From the NCBI GenBank assembly GCA_030141605.1, contig JAQGDQ010000193.1:1-64000 (forward strand): 64,000 nt of DNA, read 5' to 3'. Positions within the stretch are counted from its first letter, which is position 1. Every line of letters begins with the position of its first letter. The DNA is from Tubiluchus corallicola (taxonomy: Eukaryota; Priapulida; Priapulimorpha; Priapulimorphida; Tubiluchidae). The notes beneath the pieces are model-generated. The model saw only the letters and a program-made list of their open reading frames with translations. It was not told where the DNA came from and ran no database searches. The position numbers and the translations under genes were made by a program. Below, piece by piece: positions 27,301 through 33,548 of this stretch.

Positions 27301-29156
27301 GATGGCAGTTTCAACGAACCGGAAGCCAAGTTTAGTGTGTAATCTAACGTTCCGGAAGCCAGGTTCAGTTTGTAATCTATCGTTTTTAAACTTGCTTTGT
27401 TAATTGAAAAAAGAGGTTCATGTCATCACAATATTGTTTTCTTATAAGCCGTGCAATTATTTATACTGGCAAACCTATCTGGACAGAGTTTTGTCTGGGT
27501 CAATCTGAACAGAAGAACAGAAGCTTGGCTCAAAAGTGAATCCATGTCGACAAAGGCTTGTCTTTGTCAGAGTTTAGCCCTCAAACTGGTTAAGGTCTCT
27601 AGTCTGTCTCTACATTAATTACCAAGCAAAGACGATTAAAACAAAAATTTGTACGTTAAACAAAAGGACGTACGTTTTTCACTTTTATAAAACTTTTTAC
27701 GCCTTTCCACTTTTTAGACACTCAATACCTGTTAAGTAAATCAAAGCTTCCTTTAAGCACGTGGCTTCACTTTGTAATTGCAATTGAACATTAAACAATT
27801 GAACTGTTGTTCGGGTTTAATATAAACAATCGATTCGGTCAAATGTTGTGTAAATAACGGGTCCGCTAGGGGGAGTGTAAATCCGGGTAAGAAACTTTTT
27901 ACAAAATCAAGAAATCTTGAAGTCTGAATAACTCTATACAGTTTACGTAGTTTTAGAACTATTACAGTCGGGGCTAATTAAGAGAAAAAAGGGAAATGAC
28001 TGTGTACAGCCATCAAACTTTTGGGAATTTTTTTACCTAAAATTCCACATTGTGGCCGCAGTCCTCAAGCACTAAATGGCCAGAGATCACAGACACAATG
28101 ACCTACTATTACGGACGAATAGGAAATTACGCGTGGATTTTGAATTGGTGATATCTTAGGCACACACAGAGTTAACCAAATTAGTTTGCTGTGTCGTCAA
28201 TCCCTCATTCAGTTCACAAAATCATGCATTTGTGACTAGAAACCGATTAGTCTGTTTGTTAAATACGCGACAGTAGTCAGTAAATAAATATTGTATTTGT
28301 ACATGTATTTGTATTTGACAGTGTCTTTGTCTTTGTCTTACCTGGCATATATCAGACAGGAATTTAACTGAAATTCAATTTGACGGAACAGTCTTAAAAA
28401 ACTGATTTCTCGTTGCCACACGAATGACCTGCATTAGAGGAATTACCCAATACATTCACTTACACCCAGAAATCGCTTTTCCAGACGACTCTAACATTTC
28501 CAAACAAGTATTTAAAGGATGAAATCTTGCTCAACATTTGCTTATAAAATGACTCGTGCTTACTGGATAAGCCAGAGAATCCACACACACACACGGGACA
28601 AAATTTATCTCTAAACTTCAAGAAAGACAAACAAACCAGACACAAAATCTCTCTAAAAATCGTTTAAATTATGAGATCAACAGCCCCTGTATTTACGACG
28701 ATAAGTCAGTTGTGAGTAACAGCACTGAAAGCTCATGATTTTTATATTATGCTTAGTAATGAATCTCACAGGAGGAGGCAGAGCGGTTTATTTTTATAAA
28801 AACAGGATTTACGTGCGTTTTGAGCACCCATAGATAAACACAAGATGGACCGAATATATACAACGACAAACAGGGCTTGGCAAGCTGGGGAAGTAAAATT
28901 AAACAAATTAAAAATTGAAAGCCAAACAATTGTCTTACACCAATGATAACCCAGCGCCCCCAACGTCGAAGAACACACATTTAGGAACTGTGGCAAAATT
29001 CATGCTGGGCTGAAAGAGGAAAACGCAGAAAGAGATGATACAGACGACGTGGCAAACGAGGAGACAGATGAGCGACAGAAGATAAATTCTAAAGAGTGGG
29101 ACAAGCAGACAGGCAAAGAGCAGACAAAAAGAGATAGACAGAGAGGGAGAGGAGAG

Positions 29157-29195
<39 letters not shown>

Positions 29196-29462
29196 CAGAG
29201 ACAGAGAGAAACAGAGGAGAGACAGAGAGGGACAGAGAGAGACAGAGGAAAGATAGAGAGAGAGAGACAGAGAGAGAGAGAGAAAGAGAAAGAAAGAAAG
29301 AGAGGGGGAGTGGCAGAGAAAGAGGAGAAGGGACAGCAAAAGATAGATAGTGAGGGAGACAAAGAGAGAGATAGATTGTGAGAGAGAGAAAGACGGAGTG
29401 GGGAGTGGCAGAAAGAGAGGATGGGGGAGAGGGGGAGAGAGAGAGAGAGAAAGAGAGAAAGA

Positions 29463-29510
<48 letters not shown>

Positions 29511-32300
29511 AAGGAAGGGAGAGTGCGGGGTGATGTGACAGGAGGGCACAGCGCAATATCGTGTCAGTGTCTAGACCCCGCAATGTTTCTATATAAATTA
29601 CAAGTAATGGATGTTATAAACCACGCAAAGGGTTTACAAGTCACATCGCACAGACAGAGAGAGACAGACATTTATCTAACCCAGGCAGACATAGGAAGTG
29701 ATTCAGATTAAAACAGGAAATTCACGTACAGCAGAAAAACACATTGATACATAATGCGCAGTGAAAGAGTTGAAATGTCGGTCACTTGCATAAATTATGA
29801 TTATATGACCATAAACTAGTGAATGTTTAGTAAGTTTGCATTAGGTCCTGTTTTCTTCTAAAAATATGCATATCTATAAAATTTGTCGTACTGTTTATTA
29901 TGGCTCGCATAGTTACATCTGTAAAATGTATTTTTAATTTACTGCCTAGTAATATGACACTAATTATGCAAACGCTTTATGCGTAAAACAGAAATACATA
30001 AAAACGTTAAAGATGTATACATAAAAAGGAAGCTTATACACGTTTAGCGCGTATGTATCAACATAGCACCTTCGTAACATTAAAGTCAAACTAAACCTTC
30101 GTATTGAAACAAATGTATATTCTTTGTGTAATTTCAATCATATTTAAAAAACTCATTGACTTTTGGAGTTGTACAGGCATTTAATTCCACTTTCAACACT
30201 GAGGCGTGAAACAAAGGTTTTTCCGTTTCAAAAATAATGAAAAATTACACAGAGTGCAAGAACTAATTTCAGTTTTTCACATTTATTTTCGTGCGTTACT
30301 CGTCTAATTAACTGATAAATGTGAATCCAGGACTTAAAAAACTGGGGCAACCGCGGCTAAGTACCTTCGATTTCAATATCGCAAAGAGGCATCAATACAA
30401 CGTAAAAGTTAGGCGACGAGCGTTGAAAAAATGGACCAAAAACAAATGTGTTTTCATTCTAAAACGCAAACACTCGACAGGATAACGTGGCCAATTATTA
30501 GGCGCCCGTTGACCAGGGGCCGCGGCGTGCGCTTAACCCCTTCTCAGACGCTACCGGATTCCGAGACTTTCCCGACCGTCGGTGTCGGATAAACGGGTAA
30601 ACGAAACCCGGTGCCTCAACAAAAACACAACGAGCGCATAAGATACTCAAGCAATGAGACTAATCGAGATAATGTACAGCGGCTGTGCAAGGGATACACG
30701 GCAAAATGTTTAGTAGTTGTACGCCAGGATGTTTGCGCATTGTGCAAATCGGTAACATGTCGTTGCTACTGGGAAAAAATCCGCTGGGAAAACAAGAACG
30801 AGCGATGTTTGTTTGCCTCTCCCGGGGAAGCCTCCACGGGAAGCTGCAGAGGATGCAACATGGCCAGGTTTGATACTTTACCGGGCGTCAACCGGCCCGC
30901 CACACGGGGGTCCTCGGTTCACTGCGTACTAGGGAACAAAAAAATCGCGTAGCTGGTTGGTAAAATGGGCCAGTTCAGGTCACCTAAAGTGAACTCAACA
31001 ACACGGAAAGGGCCTAAAGTATTTATGGCAAATTTTTTACTTCAAAAACCCCAACTCTAAATTACTGCGAATATACATCGAATAAGTTACTAGTACATCA
31101 CTGTACTGTGGAAAATTTATATGTTATTTCAGGGGTGTGCAAATTATCTGACTAGCCGGGCCACATTAAACTTTCCCGCAATTTCTGCGGGCCACGAGCA
31201 GTTTGATCAAGGAACCAAGTACAGAAAGGCCTAATGACGATTTCTTTGCATCCGACCTGCGTACATCATTACTACTACACTCAAGAAACTATTTTAGAAG
31301 TTATTAAAATTTATATTACAAAGCATATAGTTCTACTTTCAGGATAGATAGTGGTAATTTCATTACAGTGCATATTAGTAATGTGTATCACACAGTCTGT
31401 GTAGTACAGTGACATTAAGCTACAACCGTCTTGTAAGGGTTAATGGTATCCGATCTAGTAGAAAAAACTACCCGCACTATCTTTGGGATCGTGGCACGGA
31501 CTTCAGCTGGATACACTCAATTAATCGCCCGGGCCGCACTTTCATTAGGTTGACAAATCTCTTCGCGGGCCGCACATGTTCTCTCGGCGGGCCGCAAGTG
31601 GCTGGCGAGCCGCAATTTGCACACCCCTGTGTTATTTAATGCACATATTTCTTGTAGAGAGGTCAAAAGGCAAAAGCGCTTTATTAAATAGCATCAGAAA
31701 AAGAAGAAACTAAGTAAAATAAATGATACAATCTTACAACAATTTGGCATTATCTTCTTTTTCGTCTGATTGTATTTAATAAAGTGCTTTTGCCTTTTGG
31801 CCTTCCAAACAAAACACTTGCATGGGTATTAAAATCCCGATATTAAAAGTACACGAGCTACTAAAATAAGCATTTCTTTTTTGCTTGATTGCAATTAAAA
31901 AGGAAGGTAGTTTCATTGTTTTAACGATGAACAAGAGAAAAGTAGTTACCATTAAAACATTTATTAGTACAGATCTATAATAATTCAAAATGGGAAGGAA
32001 TTCGGGAAACCAGCTTCAACCACAAATCGCAAGGGAAATGTGATTTGGGACTCTGGGAACCCCCGTAAAACCCAATGACAAGCCCACAGAAAGCAAGAAG
32101 ATTTCATCAAGGTGATTATGTAGGATAAAGCAACAATATAAAAAATACATTCAAAACTAAAACAATTGCTTTTCCTTGATGCATAATTAGGCAGGAATTA
32201 GGAGCAAATGAATGCTGATCAACTTACCAACGATGACGCCAAAATCTGCAGAAATGAAGCTAGTTGTAACGTGGTTAGCAACCGAATTATCATGATGTAC
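136..32300 (-). CDS. Ppn: Papilin-like extracellular matrix glycoprotein, 23 coding exons, 3' end outside the window
   Basis: This is a secreted basement-membrane or pericellular protein of the papilin family, related to ADAMTS and ADAMTSL proteins but without a metalloprotease domain. The exon set, read from high to low coordinates, is 32300-32228, 25299-25112, 23199-23139, 20932-20830, 18101-17971, 16227-16104, 15813-15733, 14913-14741, 14430-14298, 14180-14054, 13188-12978, 12646-12470, 11860-11690, 10951-10769, 10110-9969, 9025-8893, 8729-8606, 7836-7116, 6237-4630, 4225-4031, 2506-2211, 1146-942 and 315-136. Each has AG and GT at its borders, and all 22 junctions agree in phase. The translation is about 1,845 residues with no internal stop. 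Domains in order: signal peptide (1-22), TSP1 (about 50-105), cysteine-rich (106-225), spacer (225-340), six TSP1 (340-690), lagrin modules, N-x-T-rich blocks, lagrin modules, Kunitz. TSP1, ADAMTS core, lagrin and Kunitz together identify papilin (vertebrate PPN, Drosophila Ppn, C. elegans mig-6). The 3' exons and stop lie left of position 1. Exon borders are my reading, without transcript support. Confidence 0.93.
942..1146 (-). CDS. Ppn: Papilin exon: lagrin modules 9 and 10
   Basis: Reads [20 protein letters not shown]...GC and [20 protein letters not shown]...GC. The second is closest to the vertebrate papilin segment just before the Kunitz domains. The exon starts in phase 0 after cgctgtag and ends in phase 1 at gtgtaag. 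Confidence 0.93.
1240..1372. repeat. AT-rich repeat with ATAACAAGTAT and TATGAACAT motifs
   Basis: ATATAACATAACAAGTAT occurs several times with short palindromes (CATATATATATG). In a papilin intron. Confidence 0.75.
2211..2506 (-). CDS. Ppn: Papilin exon: third N-x-T-rich domain
   Basis: About 98 residues with ten N-x-T sequons, including a three-fold ETAMPENVT tandem. The repeat unit is nine residues here, compared with seven in the giant exon. The exon starts after ttttaacag and ends ACT GTG|gtatg, phase 0. The apparent GTG start at 2522 lies in the intron and is not a real start. Confidence 0.88.
2536..2616. repeat. 44-bp tandem duplication
   Basis: ATCAGTAAAACAATAAGACA...GTGTC occurs at 2536 and 2580, directly beside the acceptor of the papilin exon ending at 2506. 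Confidence 0.92.
2785..2865. repeat. (ACCACT)n tract
   Basis: ACT/ACC trinucleotides, imperfect, in a papilin intron. Confidence 0.85.
3661..3774. repeat. 57-bp tandem duplication
   Basis: Two copies of ACCCAAGTTTGGATTTAACA...TACAGTT differ at one base. They are in a papilin intron. Confidence 0.95.
4031..4225 (-). CDS. Ppn: Papilin exon: linker and lagrin module 8
   Basis: Reads [20 protein letters not shown], a Ser/Gly/Glu linker with SG dipeptides that could carry glycosaminoglycan. The module [20 protein letters not shown] then ends in GC. The SG sites in an acidic setting are an inference only. Phases are 1 at both ends. Confidence 0.9.
4630..6237 (-). CDS. Ppn: Papilin giant exon: second N-x-T repeat domain (about 58 sequons) and lagrin modules 5-7
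   Basis: A 1,608-base exon. About 430 residues are a near-continuous series of seven-residue units of the type [ST/AD]-x-L-N-V-T-E, each with an N-V-T, N-A-T, N-I-T or N-M-T sequon. Three lagrin modules follow: [24 protein letters not shown] and [12 protein letters not shown]. The exon begins with [14 protein letters not shown], upstream of the first Met at 6133-6131, so that Met is internal. The acceptor is ttgttgtag at 6238 and the donor gtgagt. The repeat is acidic, nearly free of proline and basic residues, and free of cysteine until the lagrin modules. The long plus-strand ORF over the same bases is a shadow: the reverse of aac-gtg-act lacks stops. Confidence 0.94.
7116..7836 (-). CDS. 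Ppn: Papilin exon: lagrin module 4 and first N-x-T-rich glycosylation domain
   Basis: The exon closes module 3 (GEAMEGC) and carries module 4 ([12 protein letters not shown]...EFEGC). About 200 residues without cysteine follow, rich in Met, Val, Glu, Asp and Thr. I count 18 N-x-T sequons, including a perfect DMAENVT tandem around 7,375-7,450 and DNYT/ENYT variants. The low-complexity acidic composition suggests an extended, heavily N-glycosylated stalk. It leaves in phase 1 (GAA G|gtaagg), matching the large exon at 6237. Confidence 0.93.
8606..8729 (-). CDS. Ppn: Papilin exon: lagrin modules 2 and 3
   Basis: Reads [19 protein letters not shown], then [17 protein letters not shown]. Introns cut modules 2 and 3 internally, once just before FGCC and once just after TPAK, so module and exon borders do not coincide here, unlike in the TSP1 part. 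Confidence 0.93.
8893..9025 (-). CDS. Ppn: Papilin exon: lagrin-type module 1 and start of module 2
   Basis: Reads [19 protein letters not shown], then NCPKN, and ends HCNETE. The module C-x4-[YF]-GCC-x-D-x12-GC-like recurs ten times in this protein and matches the lagrin repeats described for papilins. Module 1 lacks the usual G-P before its last cysteine. Confidence 0.92.
9969..10110 (-). CDS. Ppn: Papilin exon: TSP1 repeat 7
   Basis: Starts [16 protein letters not shown] and ends [10 protein letters not shown]. This is the last of the seven TSP1 repeats visible; the next exon starts the lagrin modules. It leaves in phase 1. Confidence 0.94.
10769..10951 (-). CDS. Ppn: Papilin exon: TSP1 repeat 6
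   Basis: Starts [16 protein letters not shown] and ends with WLTAPWTE. Phase 0 at both ends. It is longer than repeats 4 and 5 by a few residues and contains one NET sequon. Confidence 0.95.
11272..11343 (-). repeat. tRNA-like sequence (tRNA pseudogene or SINE head), Gly-GCC-like
   Basis: Minus strand: TGGCGTAGCTCTGTGGTAG (box A), CTCGTTTGCCACCCGCGA (anticodon arm, loop with GCC) and GAGTTCAACTCTCG (box B with a paired T stem). The acceptor stem does not pair well and B-box bases deviate, so a functional tRNA is unlikely. It sits in a papilin intron and lacks the TTTCTAATTT tail of the other copies. Confidence 0.5.
11690..11860 (-). CDS. Ppn: Papilin exon: TSP1 repeat 5
   Basis: Starts [15 protein letters not shown] and ends with WYASEWSP. 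Phase 0 at both ends. CDNC is shorter than the usual C-x-x-x-C start of its sister repeats (CSSSC, CDVMC): only two residues separate the first two cysteines. Reading and splice borders are otherwise regular. Confidence 0.93.
12470..12646 (-). CDS. Ppn: Papilin exon: TSP1 repeat 4
   Basis: Starts at the first cysteine, [16 protein letters not shown], and ends with WLTSEWSQ, the start of the next repeat. Phase 0 at both ends. Six cysteines are present, as in group-1 TSP1 repeats. Confidence 0.95.
12978..13188 (-). CDS. Ppn: Papilin exon: TSP1 repeat 3 and start of repeat 4
   Basis: Reads [35 protein letters not shown] and HTSKWGP. It holds a whole third TSP1 repeat and the tryptophan strand of repeat 4. 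From here each exon starts at the first cysteine of one repeat and ends just before the first cysteine of the next, a regular modular exon design. It contains one sequon, NVT. Confidence 0.94.
14054..14180 (-). CDS. Ppn: Papilin exon: end of TSP1 repeat 2
   Basis: Reads [13 protein letters not shown], then [20 protein letters not shown]. The (G)THSRTVQC and C...C.tqaCp pattern is the second half of a TSP1 repeat. It enters in phase 1 and leaves in phase 2; both fit. Confidence 0.93.
14298..14430 (-). CDS. Ppn: Papilin exon: end of spacer and start of TSP1 repeat 2
   Basis: Reads [19 protein letters not shown], the last spacer strand, then [16 protein letters not shown], the opening of the second TSP1 repeat. 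It ends in phase 1 (GGA GGA G|gtaat), and the codon is completed by the next exon. Confidence 0.94.
14741..14913 (-). CDS. Ppn: Papilin exon: central spacer domain
   Basis: Reads [20 protein letters not shown] and on to the [19 protein letters not shown] segment. LNG.W and LGPTTE.L are conserved spacer-domain blocks. The spacer has no cysteines, as expected. Confidence 0.94.
15733..15813 (-). CDS. Ppn: Papilin exon: start of ADAMTS spacer
   Basis: An 81-base exon reading [20 protein letters not shown], then ASSNFLA across the junction. IPxGA-x-x-I-x-I-x-E...S-x-N-x-LA is the canonical first strand pattern of the ADAMTS spacer domain. The donor gttggt is weaker than the others, but the phase-1 junction restores LAVRN with the next exon. 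Confidence 0.93.
16104..16227 (-). CDS. Ppn: Papilin exon: end of cysteine-rich domain
   Basis: Reads [17 protein letters not shown], then [22 protein letters not shown] and C..CGGDGSTC close the ADAMTS cysteine-rich domain. The exon ends in phase 1 with LQIG just before the spacer. Confidence 0.95.
17971..18101 (-). CDS. Ppn: Papilin exon: cysteine-rich domain, middle part
   Basis: Reads [19 protein letters not shown], then [19 protein letters not shown] and ICR. C-x-L-N-C-R, KV-x-DGTPC and VCVdG-x-C are hallmark ADAMTS/ADAMTSL cysteine-rich signatures. The acceptor is gttttattgtag, the donor gtaaga, and the exon ends in phase 0. Confidence 0.94.
20339..20638. repeat. Minisatellite, 43-bp unit, seven copies
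   Basis: The unit starts TGTCATACTCTCGAAATTTA and ends GAGTGGAATC. Copies start at 20339, 20382, 20425, 20468, 20511, 20554 and 20597; the last two carry TGTCG and CTCAAAA variants. It lies in the papilin intron left of 20,830. Confidence 0.95.
20830..20932 (-). CDS. Ppn: Papilin exon: ADAMTS cysteine-rich domain, first part
   Basis: Reads [16 protein letters not shown], then a segment ending [12 protein letters not shown]. The CP...DFRaeQCs...Y.WlPy pattern is the conserved opening of the ADAMTS cysteine-rich domain that follows the first TSP1 repeat. The exon starts in phase 0 and ends in phase 1 at gtaagg. Confidence 0.93.
21215..21420. repeat. Imperfect GATGAC/GATAATGA tract
   Basis: Degenerate purine-rich trinucleotides in an intron; the open frame (MTMIEMTM...) is compositional. 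Confidence 0.75.
21818..21938. repeat. Short tandem repeat, about 42-bp unit
   Basis: CCACTTAACTATTCATCCCC followed by TCCTAGTCGTGCATCCACTATT, nearly three copies. Confidence 0.85.
22340..22625. repeat. Imperfect (GAT/GAC)n tract
   Basis: Trinucleotide-rich stretch. The poly-Asp reading frame over it is not a gene. Confidence 0.9.
23139..23199 (-). CDS. Ppn: Papilin mini-exon: end of TSP1 repeat 1
   Basis: A 61-base exon that is too short to stand out as an ORF. It lies between the acceptor tgattgtttag and the donor gtaagt. It reads [11 protein letters not shown] then RVYRSCNIQ and supplies the last cysteines of the first TSP1 repeat. The phases fit both neighbours (phase 2 in, phase 0 out), which is strong support for an exon found by eye. 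About 85 bases downstream on the plus strand lie the large ACTG and GGAT microsatellites, which belong to the preceding intron. Confidence 0.88.
23284..23365. repeat. (ACTG)n microsatellite
   Basis: About 20 near-perfect ACTG units, immediately followed by the GGAT array. Confidence 0.97.
23366..23585. repeat. (GGAT)n microsatellite
   Basis: About 50 GGAT units with a short interruption near 23470-23505. The MDGW and HPSI reading frames over it are repeat artefacts. Confidence 0.97.
25112..25299 (-). CDS. Ppn: Papilin exon: mature N-terminus and first half of TSP1 repeat 1
   Basis: The frame that matters is not the longest ORF here. It reads [12 protein letters not shown] at the start and then [13 protein letters not shown] and YQERSC, the first thrombospondin type 1 repeat of the ADAMTS/papilin core. 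WGPW is a C-mannosylation-type W-x-x-W motif, and CSRSCGGG carries the first cysteines. The exon ends in phase 2 (CG|gtaagg), and the next exon supplies the third base to make Arg. The acceptor (ttttaatgaaag) is only moderately pyrimidine-rich, so the 5' border is the least certain part. Confidence 0.85.
29150..29520. repeat. (GA)n polypurine tract, 370 bp
   Basis: Mostly GAGAGA with AAAG and GGG interruptions. All strands' Ser/Leu- or Arg/Glu-rich frames here are artefacts. It lies in the long papilin intron. Confidence 0.95.
31130..31629. mobile_element. hAT-type MITE, 500 bp, with 8-bp target duplication
   Basis: Perfect 16-bp terminal inverted repeats, CAGGGGTGTGCAAATT and AATTTGCACACCCCTG. 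The flanking 8-bp duplication is TGTTATTT at 31122-31129 and 31630-31637. CAGGGGTG ends and 8-bp duplications are typical of hAT elements. The interior has gcgggccgc-type GC-rich blocks and no transposase ORF, so it is non-autonomous. Confidence 0.92.
31661..31802. mobile_element. Short inverted-repeat element next to the hAT MITE
   Basis: Two roughly 50-base arms, 31661-31710 and 31752-31802, pair as ggtcaaaaggcaaaagcgct and, reversed, ggccaaaaggcaaaagcact, then ttattaaata and tcaga...aaaaagaag. About 40 unpaired bases separate them. This is MITE-like; I see no clear target duplication. Confidence 0.6.
32228..32300 (-). CDS. Ppn: Papilin exon with start codon and signal peptide
   Basis: On the minus strand this exon is flanked by a good acceptor (ttctgtgtactttcag) and a consensus donor (gtaagt). 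ATG is at 32293-32291, after seven untranslated bases. The 22 encoded residues, [10 protein letters not shown] then [12 protein letters not shown], form a classic signal peptide: a basic residue near the start, a hydrophobic core and small residues at the end. It ends in phase 0, as needed by the exon at 25299. The acceptor in front of the ATG implies at least one untranslated exon farther upstream (above 32,300), so the promoter is not located. The link across the 6.9-kb intron is inferred from phase, strand and fit; another coding exon in between is not excluded. Confidence 0.7.
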
Positions 32301-33548
32301 CTGAAAGTACACAGAACTTAACATATACTGGTACTATCTACAGTAACTGTACCCAAGGTAACCACGTCTCAGTATACCTGAAGTGAAATGCAAAAACATA
32401 TTGTGTATGTTTAATTTCTAAATACGTCAAAACTAACCACATAAATGCTGATATCATCTAAATTCTAAAATTAAACACGAGAAACGTAACGTGTTTATTT
32501 ACTTGGTAAATTAGCATCTTCACACATACAGAAATCTTGTTACCAGCATTTTGCATGCTTAAATCAACATTTTGTAACATTCGGCCTTTTAACAAGCCCC
32601 CTACTTCATCTATACTGAAATACGTTCCGAAAATTCACTTAACCCGTCATTAGTAATCCCATTCAAATTAAGCAAAAGATATTAATCAACAACACAAAAT
32701 TTGCTTTTCTAGGACAGAAAGTAGGAGTAAGACATTCCAATTTGATTGGGAGACTCTCGATTTTAATTGTAACCTCCCTTTCTCTAGATTGTGAAATATT
32801 TTTCTAGACTTTCCATATAGTGCATTAGCAGATTATCCATTAGACACTCTAGGGACCCCAAAACTGTCGACAAAATTGAGCCATAATTGCAGCAAAAGGA
32901 AATAACTCGAAAACCAAGCTTTAATTATCTATAAGGCACTCTATAGGCACGTACCTAGGGGCCCCAGTCTAAAGAACTAAACCAAACTTTAGGCTTAACT
33001 CTCTCCAGAAATAGGTGGGTATTTAACGCAGATAGTTTTATATATGTAAGTGTTGCCCAAGATTACACATAATTAAAACTGACGTGTAATACCAAAATCC
33101 TAGCTAACAGGCTGATAATTACATAAATAATTAATTACTCTTATTAATGCCAACGACAATAAAGGTACGAATAAGCTTATGAATAACTGAATAAACGTTG
33201 GTGATCTCGATTGTACAACCGGTATTGATGAGGTATATAATTAACTTGTAACAATGGCCGCGATTCATGTAACGACATAATGAAATCAGAGAACACATAA
33301 AATCATGCTAATCCCGAGAATATAATACAATCATGGTTAAAGTTGGCACTGGCTTGTCCAGGGTACTTCATTTGATGTCAGTGTCTTAACGTGGATGGAC
33401 AGTGAATGTCAGTTTGTTAGTTACAGTAAAAACAGTAAAAGATTTTGACGGTAAATGTGATTAAAGAAATTGTTTGTATCAGTGCTATCTTGTTGTCAGA
33501 TATCAATCAATCCACAGATTTACAAAGCTTTAATACCAAATCGTCGAA

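Larger units (their letters stand above)
25300..32227 (-). other. Ppn: Long papilin intron 1 (between signal and first TSP1 exon)
   Basis: 6.9 kb. It holds the GA tract (29,150), the hAT MITE (31,130) and the inverted-repeat element (31,661). A GC- and CpG-richer patch lies at 30,350-30,950, of unknown role. At 27,310-27,385 a roughly 35-base word (GGAAGCCA.GTT...GTAATCTA) is doubled. I see no further exon with matching phase, though a small phase-0 exon could be missed. Confidence 0.6.

Noticed and set aside
28935-29583. Ser/Leu- and Arg/Glu-rich ORFs on both strands
   Set aside because: Produced by the GA dinucleotide tract; no splice partners or domains.
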